From Akkermansia muciniphila (lineage in GTDB: Bacteria; Verrucomicrobiota; Verrucomicrobiia; Verrucomicrobiales; V1-33): a stretch of 64,000 bases of DNA. The notes below the pieces were generated by a model. The model made no database searches. It saw only the letters and a program-made list of their open reading frames with translations, and was not told where the DNA came from. Below are positions 45,066-54,217 of the stretch, piece after piece. Made by a program: the position numbers and the translations under genes. The stretch is taken from contig CALQSQ010000002.1 of the NCBI GenBank assembly GCA_943333275.1, forward strand, positions 49,271 through 113,270, given 5' to 3'. How positions within the stretch are numbered: the first letter of the stretch is position 1; every line of letters begins with the position of its first letter.

Positions 45066-45088
45066 CCACGCTTGTTCTGGAAACTTCC
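45025..45088 (+). promoter_or_regulatory. Repeated GGAAGTTT elements upstream of dndB, candidate operator
   Basis: Three copies of one motif lie just before dndB: GGAAGTTTCTG (45025-45035) and GGAAGTTTTCCA (45046-45057) as direct repeats 21 bases apart, and TGGAAACTTCC (45078-45088) as the inverted form 20 bases before the ATG. DndB homologues in other bacteria are reported to repress their own operon by binding inverted repeats, so this may be the DndB-binding control region. The motif differs from the known ones, so the role is inferred. Confidence 0.4.
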
Positions 45089-45107
45089 CACATCCACCCC
45101 TCCAAAA

Positions 45108-46205
45108 ATGCAGACCGACGATTACGAGCTTTCATTCCCAGCCTTGCGAGGTGTCCAGGCTGGTAAAGAGTATTACGTTGCGATGTGTCCAATCAACCTT
45201 GTTGTCGATCTGATCAAGATCAACGACGACGACGACGGGGTTCCAGCCGATCTCAGGGCCCAGCGCAGCATGAACAAGGCCCGGATTCCGGCGATTACCG
45301 ACTACATCCTCCAGAATCCGACCAGCTACGCGTTCTCCTCTCTCACGGTCTCAATCGACAGCAGCGTTGAGTTTTCCCCCTTTGGAACCGAGGGACTTGC
45401 CCGCCGGATGGGCATTTTGAAGGTTCCCTACGGAGTGACCTACCTGATCAATGATGGGCAGCATCGAAGGGCGGCGCTTGAGCAGGCCCTCAGAGAAAAG
45501 CCGGAACTCAGGAACGAAACGATCTCTCTGGTGATTTACATTGACCAAGGTCTCAAGCGTTCCCAGCAACTCTTTGCTGACCTGAACCGTTATGCGGTCC
45601 GGCCAACCACTTCGCTGAGCATACTTTACGACAATCGAGATCCTATGTCCCGCCTCATGCAGGACGTCGTGGATAACGTAATGATCTTCCGTGATTTGAC
45701 TGAGAAGACCAAAACAACCATTTCGAACCGTTCCCGGAAACTATTCACCCTCAGTGTCCTATATCAGGCAACCGCCGACCTTCTAAGAAAGAAGAAGGGA
45801 ACGGAACCAACCGCCAAGGACCAGCAGATTGCAGTGGCTTACTGGACCGAAGTGGGCAAGAACATCACGGAGTGGCAGCAAGCGGCGGACCGAAAAGTAG
45901 CGACATCGGACCTTAGGCGGGACTGTATCCACGCTCACGGAATTGCGCTACGCGCTCTTGGCAGACTTGGCGTGGACTTGCTGGCATCACATCCCAATGA
46001 TTGGAAGAAGAGGCTAAGCGGACTAAAGACGGTGGATTGGAGTCGACAAGGCTCAGGACTTTGGGAGGGGCGGGCGATGACCGGTGGCAAAATCAGCAAG
46101 GCTCACAACAATATTCTTCTCACAGCCAACGTGCTCAAAGGGGCGGTTGGGCTTCCTCTGAATCCGCAAGAAGAGGAAGTAGAGACTCAATTCAAACGTC
46201 GATAA
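45108..46205 (+). CDS. dndB: DNA sulfur modification protein DndB (DGQHR domain)
   Basis: The ATG at 45108 gives 365 residues; the track's 45072 start is TTG. The sequence opens YELSFPALRGVQAGKEYYVA and contains the signature LINDGQHRRAALEQAL at about residues 120-135. Other conserved parts are RSQQLFADLNRYAVRPTTSLS and a long helical C-terminus. In other bacteria DndB binds DNA, represses the dnd operon and shapes the level of phosphorothioation, and the DGQHR fold is ParB-like. It is the first gene of the operon, 27 bases before dndC. No strong ribosome-binding site is visible. Three repeated GGAAGTTT elements lie just upstream and are candidate operators. Confidence 0.93.
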   Translation: MQTDDYELSFPALRGVQAGKEYYVAMCPINLVVDLIKINDDDDGVPADLRAQRSMNKARIPAITDYILQNPTSYAFSSLTVSIDSSVEFSPFGTEGLARRMGILKVPYGVTYLINDGQHRRAALEQALREKPELRNETISLVIYIDQGLKRSQQLFADLNRYAVRPTTSLSILYDNRDPMSRLMQDVVDNVMIFRDLTEKTKTTISNRSRKLFTLSVLYQATADLLRKKKGTEPTAKDQQIAVAYWTEVGKNITEWQQAADRKVATSDLRRDCIHAHGIALRALGRLGVDLLASHPNDWKKRLSGLKTVDWSRQGSGLWEGRAMTGGKISKAHNNILLTANVLKGAVGLPLNPQEEEVETQFKRR

Positions 46206-46232
46206 GAACACAGAATCGGATTAAGAAATTTC

Positions 46233-47645
46233 ATGAACGAAGAACGCATTACAGGGGAGCGCATTCAGGCTCTATTACAAAAAATTCGCGAGGTATACCT
46301 CAGCGACGGTCGACCATGGGTAATCGGCTACAGTGGGGGCAAGGACTCATCTTGTGTGCTTCAGCTCACTTGGTATGCCCTAAGAGGCCTTCCGGAAGAG
46401 CAACGAACGAAACCTATTTACGTAATTACATCAGACACCCTGGTGGAAACACCAGCGGTGGTGAACCAGTTGGTCGAGACGCTGAAGCAAATTGGCGATA
46501 AAGCCACTGCTGAAAAAATGCCAATCAGTGTTCACAAGGTGATTCCAGCCATACGTGACACGTTCTGGGTGAACATGATTGGCCGAGGCCTTCCAGCGCC
46601 ATATACCAATTTTCGGTGGTGCACTGATAGGATGAAGATTGCCCCAACGACCACATTTATCAAAAGCAAGATCGCGGAATACGGAGAGGTGGTAATTCTT
46701 CTCGGTTCCCGGCGTTCGGAGAGTTCGTCTCGCGGACAGGTCATGGCCAATCGCCGCGATAAGGGCGCTTACCTTTCCTGGCACAACGACATCGCCAACG
46801 CGCTCGTCTTCACACCGATTGAGGACTGGCATACGAATGATGTTTGGGAGTATCTCATGGCGGTTCCGAGCCCTTGGGCCGGACGCAATGACGCGATCGT
46901 CACGATGTATCGTAACGCTCAAGCCGGTGAATGTCCGCTGGTTATCGACAAATCGACGCCATCCTGCGGTGGGGGACGTTTCGGGTGCTGGACCTGCACC
47001 GTTGTGCAAAAAGACCGCTCCATGGAAGCCATGATTGAGAATGGCGAAGATTGGATGCAGCCGATGCTGGATCTTCGCGACTGGTTGACCGAAACCCAGA
47101 TTCCGGAAAACAAGCCAAAGATCCGTGATCACCGCCGCCGCAATGGCCGCGTGGAGTATTTCGACGCCGGAGGAGAAAAGAGAATCGTGTGGGGACCCTA
47201 TAAATTGGAATTCCGAAAGGAGATTTTGCGGAGATTGCTCCGCACTCAAATGACAGTCAGAGAAACCGGCCCGGATCCGGAAGTGCATCTGATCCGCCCG
47301 GAGGAACTTCATAAAATCCGCCAACTTTGGCTTCACGATGAGGGAGATTGGGAAGACGAACTTCCGGCAATCTATGAGGAGGAAACCAAAGAAGTCATGG
47401 ATTGGTTGGTAGACGACCATGCCGGCGTGGGGGGTGTCGAGAAGCAGCTTCTTGAGGACGTGGCTAAAAAGTCTGATTTGCCTGCAAACCTCATTCGTGA
47501 GCTCCTTGATGTTGAAAGGAATCATGCAGGAATGAGCAGACGATCCGGGATCTACGACCAGATCGACAAGATCTTCAACAAGGACTGGCGTGATCTTGAG
47601 GATGCGCTTTCTGAAACAGTAAACCAACCCGGCATCGACTCATGA
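46233..47645 (+). CDS. dndC: DNA sulfur modification protein DndC (PAPS-reductase-like, Fe-S)
   Basis: This 470-residue protein belongs to the adenine-nucleotide alpha hydrolase/PAPS-reductase superfamily. The PP-loop is VIGYSGGKDSSCVLQL at about residue 30. Four cysteines expected to hold a 4Fe-4S cluster lie at GECPLVIDKS and SCGGGRFGCWTCTVV (about residues 230-255). RWCTDRMKIAP and LLGSRRSESSSRGQ are further conserved DndC segments. DndC is thought to activate the DNA backbone with ATP and use sulfur delivered by DndA to make the phosphorothioate. Its stop overlaps the dndD start by ATGA, implying translational coupling. Confidence 0.97.
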   Translation: MNEERITGERIQALLQKIREVYLSDGRPWVIGYSGGKDSSCVLQLTWYALRGLPEEQRTKPIYVITSDTLVETPAVVNQLVETLKQIGDKATAEKMPISVHKVIPAIRDTFWVNMIGRGLPAPYTNFRWCTDRMKIAPTTTFIKSKIAEYGEVVILLGSRRSESSSRGQVMANRRDKGAYLSWHNDIANALVFTPIEDWHTNDVWEYLMAVPSPWAGRNDAIVTMYRNAQAGECPLVIDKSTPSCGGGRFGCWTCTVVQKDRSMEAMIENGEDWMQPMLDLRDWLTETQIPENKPKIRDHRRRNGRVEYFDAGGEKRIVWGPYKLEFRKEILRRLLRTQMTVRETGPDPEVHLIRPEELHKIRQLWLHDEGDWEDELPAIYEEETKEVMDWLVDDHAGVGGVEKQLLEDVAKKSDLPANLIRELLDVERNHAGMSRRSGIYDQIDKIFNKDWRDLEDALSETVNQPGIDS

Positions 47646-49651
47646 TTTTCACCAAAATTGTCCTGGAGAACTACGGGCTCTTCTCCGGCCGAAACGAGTT
47701 CGACTTGCAGCCACGCGAGAAACGGGGGAAGGTTCGGCCTGTCGTTTTGTTCGGAGGAAAGAACGGAGCTGGGAAAACCACCTTCCTTGGTGCCATCCGC
47801 CTTCTATTTTACGGACGTCGTTCTCTTGGGGATCGCCTGAGCCAGAAGGATTATGACGAGGCCCTGGTCGCAAGAACTCACCGGAACAAGACCACTCAGA
47901 ATCGCGGATCCTATGGCAAAGTTGGCGTTGAGTTCGATTTTGTTCAGCAAGGAGAAAAAAACAGCTTCTATGTGGAACGGTCATGGACGATTTCAAGTTC
48001 AGGGACTGTGACTGAGTTCTTCCGCGTCGATAAAGAAGGAAAGCCATTTGATGAGATCAGCGCAACTCATTGGGAAGCATTCGTCGGGGATATCGTGCCC
48101 GAGAGGCTTTCACAGCTATTCTTTTTCGACGGAGAAAAGATCAAGTCGATTGCGGAAGACGCCTCCAGCAACGAAGCGATCTCGGAGGCTATCCAATCGC
48201 TCCTGGGGCTCGATGCAGTGCTTGCACTCAAGAGCGATCTTGCAGTTTATCGCTCAAAATTGCTCAAGAGCGAAGATCCAGCAGCCTATGAACGCGAGCT
48301 TCAGGAAATTACTAGAGAGCTCTCGTCATTCAGGACCCAGCTCGACTCGATTGACGAAGAAATTTCCAGCGTGAAAACACAGATAGATGGCGTCACTTGT
48401 TCGATTACAAACTTGGACTCACAGCTGCAGCAACGAGGTGGATCACTTGCGGAAAAGCGTTCTGAGAATCAGTTTCGATTTGAGCAGACCAAGGAATTGA
48501 TCACTCTTAAGGAACAGGGTATCCGCGAAGCATGCGAAGGCGCCGCTCCATTCGTGATGTGCCCGGGCATTGTATCGCTCCTTCAAAGTCAGCTTCATGC
48601 GGAGTCCGAAGGGCGTAGCCAGGCCGTGAGAGCCCGGACCGTCCAAGATGTGCGGGATCATCTCCTGCAAGCCAGTCAAGGGGAAGGTCGCCAGCAAACC
48701 TCAATCCGATCCTTCATTGATCAGCAACTCGATGAGTTTTTCCAGACGTCCATAGGCAATAAACCAGTCCGGACAATCCACGGCCTGTCCGAGAGGGCCT
48801 CCGTGCTCATGGAGGAAATTGTGAGTTCGGCTGGTCCCGATCAAGCTTCCCAGTTGGCGCAACTCTTTCTTGAACTGGAGGATGCCCACCAAACACTCAA
48901 GACGCTACAGCGCGATTTGAGCCACACTCCCGATCAGCGAGACCTTGCTGACCTTGTTACCTCCCTCAATGCATCCCACCAGCGGATGGGCAACTTGAAG
49001 CAGCAGGAACAGAAGCTCAATGAAGACCGGCGGCAAGTGGACATGAAGGTTGCCCAAGCTGAGCGCAACAAGGACCGGATTGAAGACAAACGCGCCACCG
49101 CCTCGAAGCAGCGTCTCAAGCTGGCACAGCTCCAAAAGCTCGGACCAGCCCTTGAGGAATACCGCCGCCGCCTAGCCCAAGCCAAAATTGAAACGCTTCA
49201 AAGTGAGGTGACTCAATGCTTCAACAAGCTTGCCAGGAAGGATGACTTCGTTCGTCGAATCGAGGTTGATTCATCCTCCTTTGCCGTCACCCTCTTTGAT
49301 CAACAGGGTAGATCCATCCCCAAAGAGGAATTGTCTTCTGGAGAGAAGCAAATCTTCGCAATCGCACTCCTCTGGGGCCTTGGCAGAACATCCGGAAGGC
49401 CACTACCAGTTGTCATCGACACTCCGCTTGGACGCCTTGATTCCGATCACAGGGCGAAGCTTATCGAGCACTACTTTCCCAATGCCGGGCATCAGGTGAT
49501 TCTTTTGTCCACCGATACCGAAGTGGATCAGCCGCTTTTCAAGCAACTTAGCCCCGCAGTTTCACATTGTTACCACCTCGAATATGACCAAAAAGAAGGC
49601 CGCACCAACGCCACGGAAGACTACTTCTGGCGCCCCAAGCAACTTGCTTGA
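47642..49651 (+). CDS. dndD: DNA sulfur modification protein DndD (SMC-like ATPase)
   Basis: This 669-residue protein has SMC/Rad50-like architecture. The Walker A motif is FGGKNGAGKTTFLGAIRLLF at about residues 37-56, and LFFFDGEKIKSIAED is the following conserved loop. Long coiled-coil stretches lie at about 210-270 and 420-510. The ABC-type signature LSSGEKQIFAIALLWGLG is followed by the Walker B VVIDTPLGRLDSDHR near residue 597. In other systems DndD hydrolyses ATP and acts on DNA with DndC and DndE during sulfur insertion. It overlaps dndC by 4 bases and dndE by 68 bases. No premature stop is seen. Confidence 0.97.
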   Translation: MIFTKIVLENYGLFSGRNEFDLQPREKRGKVRPVVLFGGKNGAGKTTFLGAIRLLFYGRRSLGDRLSQKDYDEALVARTHRNKTTQNRGSYGKVGVEFDFVQQGEKNSFYVERSWTISSSGTVTEFFRVDKEGKPFDEISATHWEAFVGDIVPERLSQLFFFDGEKIKSIAEDASSNEAISEAIQSLLGLDAVLALKSDLAVYRSKLLKSEDPAAYERELQEITRELSSFRTQLDSIDEEISSVKTQIDGVTCSITNLDSQLQQRGGSLAEKRSENQFRFEQTKELITLKEQGIREACEGAAPFVMCPGIVSLLQSQLHAESEGRSQAVRARTVQDVRDHLLQASQGEGRQQTSIRSFIDQQLDEFFQTSIGNKPVRTIHGLSERASVLMEEIVSSAGPDQASQLAQLFLELEDAHQTLKTLQRDLSHTPDQRDLADLVTSLNASHQRMGNLKQQEQKLNEDRRQVDMKVAQAERNKDRIEDKRATASKQRLKLAQLQKLGPALEEYRRRLAQAKIETLQSEVTQCFNKLARKDDFVRRIEVDSSSFAVTLFDQQGRSIPKEELSSGEKQIFAIALLWGLGRTSGRPLPVVIDTPLGRLDSDHRAKLIEHYFPNAGHQVILLSTDTEVDQPLFKQLSPAVSHCYHLEYDQKEGRTNATEDYFWRPKQLA

Positions 49652-50039
49652 TCTTACCCTACAGCGCATCCCCTTCGCGGAGTCCATCGACGCGAAAATG
49701 AGAACGTTGAGAGGACGCACGGGTATTACTCCGAACATCCTTGCTCGATTCGGCTTCTGCCTGTCACTCGAGGAACAAGGCTCTCCTCAGGATCCCTTCG
49801 AATCTGAAGGTGTGGGAAGGGAGATCAATCGCAATACTCTGCTTGGAGACAACGATTCGGTCTATATAGCCCTTCTGCGAACCTGGGTGGCCAAGAACGA
49901 CCTCATCGAAACCTGCACGCAGAAGCAGTTCAATGAGTTTCTCGTAGCGCACATGAACCGCGGCTTCGAATTGATCAGTTCGAGAATCCGTGGTCTTCCG
50001 GATCTTGCGTCACTTGTCGGTCGCGAATTCAAATCCTGA
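49584..50039 (+). CDS. dndE: DNA sulfur modification protein DndE
   Basis: This 151-residue protein is the size of DndE or slightly longer. The family core is at RIPFAESIDAKMRTLRGRTG and NILARFGFCLSLEEQG, followed by FLVAHMNRGFELISSRIRGL near the C-terminus. DndE from other bacteria forms tetramers that bind nicked DNA and help DndCD. The first 25 residues (KKKAAPTPRKTTSGAP) are basic and lie within the dndD overlap, so a shorter internal start is possible but no better codon is visible. The gene ends 5 bases before dndA. Confidence 0.92.
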   Translation: MTKKKAAPTPRKTTSGAPSNLLDLTLQRIPFAESIDAKMRTLRGRTGITPNILARFGFCLSLEEQGSPQDPFESEGVGREINRNTLLGDNDSVYIALLRTWVAKNDLIETCTQKQFNEFLVAHMNRGFELISSRIRGLPDLASLVGREFKS

Positions 50040-50044
50040 CAGCC

Positions 50045-51214
50045 ATGGATCAGTCGAAACGCCCCATTTACCTAGACTACCAGGCAACGACACCCGTCGA
50101 TCCCAGGGTCGTGGAAGCGATGCTCCCTTACTTTACGGAACACTTCGGGAATCCTGCTTCAAACAGCCACATCTATGGGAACGAGGCTTTGGCAGCAGTG
50201 GAGAAGTCCCGGGAGATTCTTGCGAAGTCCATTCAGGCAAAGTCACAAGAGATCACCTTTACGTCAGGAGCCACTGAGGCAATCAATCTTGCCATCAAGG
50301 GTGTAGCGATCGCCAACGAAAAAAAAGGCAGGCATTTCATCACTGCCGCAACCGAGCACAAAGCGGTTCTCGATTGTTTTGCATGGCTTGAAAGAAACGG
50401 CTACGAAACGACCATCCTGCCAGTAGACTCAGGTGGTTTGATTTCGATCGATGATCTGAAGTCCGCAATCCGACCAGACACGGTTATGATTTCAATCATG
50501 GCCGCGAATAACGAAATCGGAGTTCTTCAGCCGATTGAGGAAATCGGAGGCATCTGCCGTGAGGCCGGAGTCTACTTCATGACGGATGCCACCCAGGCTC
50601 TCGGAAAGATCCCAATCAATGTTCAATCGCAGAACATCGACTTGCTGGCTGCTTCGGCTCATAAAATCTATGGACCTAAAGGCATAGGAATGCTTTATGT
50701 GCGACGCAGCAACCCGAAGGTCCAACTGGTAGCTCAAATCGATGGTGGAGGTCATGAGCGGGGCCTGAGGTCGGGAACTCTACCCACTCCTCAAATCGTT
50801 GGATTCGCGAAAGCCGTTGAGTTGGCGAATATGGAATACAAGGAGGAGACGAGACGCCTCATGAATCTTCGTAATAAGCTTGAAGCTCAGATTCAGAACC
50901 TAATCCCCAGCGCAATTTTGAATGGAAATCGCGAAAGACGCCTTCCAAATAATTTGAATTTCTCATTTCCTGGGGTGGAGGCAGAGGCATTAATCGCCTC
51001 GCTCGTTGGTAAACTCGCTATTTCTTCTGGGTCTGCGTGCACGTCCGCAGAAATTAAGCCGTCGCACGTATTGGAAGGAATTGGCTGTAGCGTTTCGAGA
51101 GCAAGATCATCTGTGCGCATAGGGATCGGTCGCTTCACCACTGAGGAAGAAATTGACCAAGCCACAGATGCTTTGAGAAATGAGTTTCAACGCCTTTTAA
51201 CATTCTCAGCTTAG
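50045..51214 (+). CDS. dndA: Cysteine desulfurase DndA (IscS/NifS-like)
   Basis: This 389-residue fold-type-I PLP enzyme removes sulfur from cysteine and supplies it to DndC. It opens RPIYLDYQATTPVDPRVVEA. The PLP-binding lysine is in LAASAHKIYGPKGIGML (about residues 203-219) and the catalytic cysteine is in SSGSACTSAEIKPSHVL (about residues 325-341). The GSACTS sequence is the NifS/IscS active-site loop. It is the last gene of the operon, where it more often sits divergently in classic dnd clusters. It converges with the Mrr gene 59 bases away. Confidence 0.95.
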   Translation: MDQSKRPIYLDYQATTPVDPRVVEAMLPYFTEHFGNPASNSHIYGNEALAAVEKSREILAKSIQAKSQEITFTSGATEAINLAIKGVAIANEKKGRHFITAATEHKAVLDCFAWLERNGYETTILPVDSGGLISIDDLKSAIRPDTVMISIMAANNEIGVLQPIEEIGGICREAGVYFMTDATQALGKIPINVQSQNIDLLAASAHKIYGPKGIGMLYVRRSNPKVQLVAQIDGGGHERGLRSGTLPTPQIVGFAKAVELANMEYKEETRRLMNLRNKLEAQIQNLIPSAILNGNRERRLPNNLNFSFPGVEAEALIASLVGKLAISSGSACTSAEIKPSHVLEGIGCSVSRARSSVRIGIGRFTTEEEIDQATDALRNEFQRLLTFSA

Positions 51215-51272
51215 GCCAAATTTAGGCGACATTTGATCGCTTACTTGTGCGCCTGGCTCGTCGCTACTTTTC

Positions 51273-52112
51273 CTATTCATCCGCAAAATAGTCACTATCG
51301 ATTCTATACGTTGAGTAGGACTTTAAAGTGGAAACGCCTACACCGTGTGTAATCATTAGATCACACAACCTATCCCCGTTGATTAAAACAATACTCTTTT
51401 GTTGTTTTTCAGCATAATCAATAGCTGTATTCGCAAATGAAGACGTCGTAATAAATACTCCCTTTTGAACATTTTCCATGGCCCCGACAAACTGTTGAAC
51501 ATCTGGGCGCCCAACCTTCTTTTCGGCGTACCTCTTAGCCTGAATATATATTTTACCTAAGCCTAACTCGTCTTCCTTAATTATCCCATCGATCCCGAAA
51601 TCCCCTGAGGATTCAGTCACTCGTCCTGCATCCTTGATGCTGCCACCGTAACCCATGGCAAGTAGTAGATCTACAACCAAGCGCTCAAAAAACGCTGGCG
51701 GAGAAGCGAGTATTTGATCTAGCAACATCGTCTTTACGGAAGATCGATGCTCCAAGTATGAATCAAATAACTTCTCCTCAGGTATCTTATCGTCGCTTGT
51801 CTCCTCTGATTGAACAGTATTTTTTGCTTCTAGAGTTGATTGGTGTGGCTCGAGTATCTTGTATAGCGTTCCATTCTTATTCTTGCTGTGGATGGCAAAA
51901 TGTTTTATCGGGCTGGCTGACGGGAAGTCTAGTCCATAGCAATGCTTCCTGATCTTATTATTTACTAGTCCATCAGGCGTCTTTGCTCCAAAAGTATACA
52001 GGCCACGGGCAATTATTTCGTTGTATATTTTTTTCGAAGTAAGGGGCGTGCCAGCGGTTGCGAGCACCTCTTTTATAGCCCCAACTATTGTCATGGAGTT
52101 TTTTGTATTCAT
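51273..52112 (-). CDS. HARE-HTH/Mrr-family restriction endonuclease
   Basis: This 279-residue protein has two parts. The N-terminal 90 residues are a HARE-HTH winged helix (VGAIKEVLATAGTPLTSKKI, then IIARGLYTFGAKTPDGLVNN). After a charged linker comes an Mrr-type nuclease domain (about 140-279): FERLVVDLLLAMGYGG, then SSGDFGIDGII and KIYIQAKRYAEKKVG, which give the D...QxK catalytic pattern. VFITTSSFANTAIDYAEKQQ is the usual later segment. HARE domains are predicted readers of modified DNA or chromatin-like states and Mrr nucleases cut modified DNA, so a role in recognising phosphorothioate or its absence is plausible. It is the last gene of the RelA-DGQHR-HNH-Mrr operon and abuts the HNH stop. 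The codon use is AT-richer than the dnd genes. Confidence 0.9.
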   Translation of the reverse strand: MNTKNSMTIVGAIKEVLATAGTPLTSKKIYNEIIARGLYTFGAKTPDGLVNNKIRKHCYGLDFPSASPIKHFAIHSKNKNGTLYKILEPHQSTLEAKNTVQSEETSDDKIPEEKLFDSYLEHRSSVKTMLLDQILASPPAFFERLVVDLLLAMGYGGSIKDAGRVTESSGDFGIDGIIKEDELGLGKIYIQAKRYAEKKVGRPDVQQFVGAMENVQKGVFITTSSFANTAIDYAEKQQKSIVLINGDRLCDLMITHGVGVSTLKSYSTYRIDSDYFADE

Positions 52113-52607
52113 CTAGAGGTCGGGATATACATCAAAAGCTAAAGATCTGCACTTTTCGATCTGAAAGTCCAGCCATGGCTTAAACCATCGATCTTCATTT
52201 TTCCACGGCAAAATGTGAATGTCATTGGATTTTGCAAGATTGTGAAGCTTGCAAAGAAAGACACGATTGAGTTGCAAAGTGGGCCCCCCCATAGAATATG
52301 GAAATAGATGGTCTTGTTGAATTTCTTCATCAAGATGACATTTATAACCCCACAATTCCTCACACTCGCAGTATGTTTGCAATCCGGATGAGGACGAAAA
52401 TGCGCGAGGGCCTTGAATTGCCTCTTGCAACTTGTTTCGTGATATTCCGATCGGCAATGCGAGTTCTTCGAGGTGTTCAGGGTGTAAAAGAGCGAGACGC
52501 TTATAAAGATCGTTGCCAACACCGGAATAGCTTTTACGCCAGCCGTGTCTCAAAGAGGCATGCAAGGCCTGTAGAAAGCGCGAACCATCCAGAAATTGGT
52601 GCATCAC
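52113..52607 (-). CDS. HNH-type endonuclease
   Basis: This 164-residue protein has an N-terminal helical domain, followed by an HNH-like core. CEELWGYKCHLDEEIQQDHL opens the fold, LFPYSMGGPTLQLNRVFL follows, and LCKLHNLAKSND closes it. The DH...N...H pattern fits the metal-dependent ββα nuclease, and the cysteines may bind a structural zinc as in ScoMcrA-like HNH enzymes. It overlaps the start of the DGQHR gene's stop by 4 bases and abuts the Mrr gene, so it is translated with both. It could be the cleavage partner of the Mrr protein or of the DGQHR protein. Confidence 0.8.
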   Translation of the reverse strand: MMHQFLDGSRFLQALHASLRHGWRKSYSGVGNDLYKRLALLHPEHLEELALPIGISRNKLQEAIQGPRAFSSSSGLQTYCECEELWGYKCHLDEEIQQDHLFPYSMGGPTLQLNRVFLCKLHNLAKSNDIHILPWKNEDRWFKPWLDFQIEKCRSLAFDVYPDL

Positions 52608-54217
52608 TTCCAGTTGCTTAGTGAAACAGTGATACTCTCCTCATTGCCGCCGTAGACAATTATCTTCAGAGTAAGAATGAGCGGGTCTTGACTGGCCTTG
52701 TTGGGGTACACTTTTGGGGGAAGAAGATACTCCCCACTGGACTTGAATCGAATCGGATCGGCTGCACTGCTCTTTGCATCAAAGATCTCTAGATGTCTTG
52801 CGTTAGTCGATCTGCTTTTGACGCGGAAATATTTTCTTCCTGCCATCGGTATCGTTTTCTTTGTTCCCCTCATCAGGGTCTCATCGTGAATTCCCTTTTT
52901 AATCGCTTTCTTATTCCCATTCAAATGCTTGAATTCCATAACAACTTCGAGCTGATCTCCCGAAAGGTAATCCCAGATATTTGATACACCTGCTGGCAGT
53001 GCCTGATTCTGGAAGGAATATTCAAAGACATCTTTCGCTAATGTCTTTGATTTCTCGACCCATCGAGTCGAAGAAATGACGTGCTGTTGGAAATTCCAGT
53101 CGGTTTGACCAAAGTTAAGTTTATTGAATAGACTTTTCCAATCAGCTGAGGTTGGATTAGCATTACACTCTCTAAGGAATGTCAAAGCGCCACAGACGTA
53201 AGCATCGATCATTATTTTGTGGCAGAATTCTCTTTTGCCAAAGAATACCGACTTATCAGGTGCGCTCTGGACAGTTTGCTTCAAAATTTCGAATGAGTCG
53301 GAAAGTTGAGATGCGAGTTCTCTAGGTTCTATGTGTCCTTGTGATGCATTTAAACCATAATATGATTCATTTATAATGCTTTCGAGATCTGCGCAGTCAT
53401 ATTGGTGGCCTAAAAATTTAGGTTTTGAATCAAGCTTGTCGTTAAACTTTATGTCGTCGTGAAAGCCATTTTGGTTTCCCGTGAGGTGATTAGTTGGGGA
53501 TTTGCATAGATATGCAACGGCTTCCATAGAGCGATGATGCCCTCCATTTTTTTTGTATTTATCCAGTTCAAAGGCGAAAGTCAGCCACTCCTTATGCAGT
53601 GGGTCTAGCGGGGTGGCTTCCGTGGTGACTTGAGCAAATATTTTTGCTAGATTTCTGCCTGTATAAAATGTTCCAGAATTGTTGAGCAATAGAACGACCG
53701 GGATCAGATTGTCGCGTTGTTTGCAGAGAGAATCACCCAGGCCAGTGATGCGGTGCTGCCCATCGATAATCCACAGCGGTGGGGATTGACCACTTTGTGG
53801 GACTGGGAGATCGATAACTTTCATGGGGGTCGTGTATCCTCCTGGGGCCTGATAGGGTGATATTGTAATGCCAGTTGGTCCTCCTATGCATCGCTCAGCA
53901 ACTAGGACGGGATTAGGCATGAATTCCCCTGTATCATTGAACGTGTCGGTAATACGTTTGCTATTTTGGGGAATTAGTGGTCTTTGCCACTGCTTTACTG
54001 GCGGCGTCAAAACGTTAGTTGCAATGTCGTAGTTTGCCGTTTTTGTAGAAAAGTTTGGCACTTCGGCGATACTAAGAAGGTCTCCTGCCTTCAGAAATCC
54101 AACATATAGTGGGTATGTTGATGTGCCTGATTTGATGTAGTTTTCGAGAGCGTAGAGTTGCATCGGATTTATCTTATTGAGTATATCGTTATTAGAAGAA
54201 CTGAGGATGAGTGACAC
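52604..54217 (-). CDS. DGQHR-domain protein (DndB-like), alarmone-operon paralogue
   Basis: This 537-residue protein carries the signature LWIIDGQHRITGLGDSL at about residues 148-164, which marks the DGQHR family. The N-terminal 100 residues include a DndB-like segment (PLYVGFLKAGDLLSIAEVP). Its C-terminal half is unlike DndB and has a beta-rich end (DPLILTLKIIVYGGNEESIT). The protein is longer than DndB (365 aa), which suggests an added domain. It overlaps the RelA/SpoT-like gene by 26 bases and the HNH gene by 4 bases, so it sits in the middle of a tight operon. It probably senses DNA or its modification, but this is inference. Confidence 0.88.
   Translation of the reverse strand: MSLILSSSNNDILNKINPMQLYALENYIKSGTSTYPLYVGFLKAGDLLSIAEVPNFSTKTANYDIATNVLTPPVKQWQRPLIPQNSKRITDTFNDTGEFMPNPVLVAERCIGGPTGITISPYQAPGGYTTPMKVIDLPVPQSGQSPPLWIIDGQHRITGLGDSLCKQRDNLIPVVLLLNNSGTFYTGRNLAKIFAQVTTEATPLDPLHKEWLTFAFELDKYKKNGGHHRSMEAVAYLCKSPTNHLTGNQNGFHDDIKFNDKLDSKPKFLGHQYDCADLESIINESYYGLNASQGHIEPRELASQLSDSFEILKQTVQSAPDKSVFFGKREFCHKIMIDAYVCGALTFLRECNANPTSADWKSLFNKLNFGQTDWNFQQHVISSTRWVEKSKTLAKDVFEYSFQNQALPAGVSNIWDYLSGDQLEVVMEFKHLNGNKKAIKKGIHDETLMRGTKKTIPMAGRKYFRVKSRSTNARHLEIFDAKSSAADPIRFKSSGEYLLPPKVYPNKASQDPLILTLKIIVYGGNEESITVSLSNWK

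Noticed and set aside
44681-45097. 138-aa and 115-aa minus-strand ORFs as intact genes
   Set aside because: Each alone looks like nonsense. Read together with a one-base shift they give a coupling-ATPase P-loop, so I list a pseudogene instead.
46431-47627. 398-aa minus-strand ORF opposite dndC
   Set aside because: It is an antisense shadow of dndC, which has a PP-loop and four cluster cysteines.
51215-51272. Bidirectional terminator between dndA and the Mrr gene
   Set aside because: The genes converge over 58 bases so a terminator is expected, but I could not find a convincing GC-rich stem with a T-run by eye.
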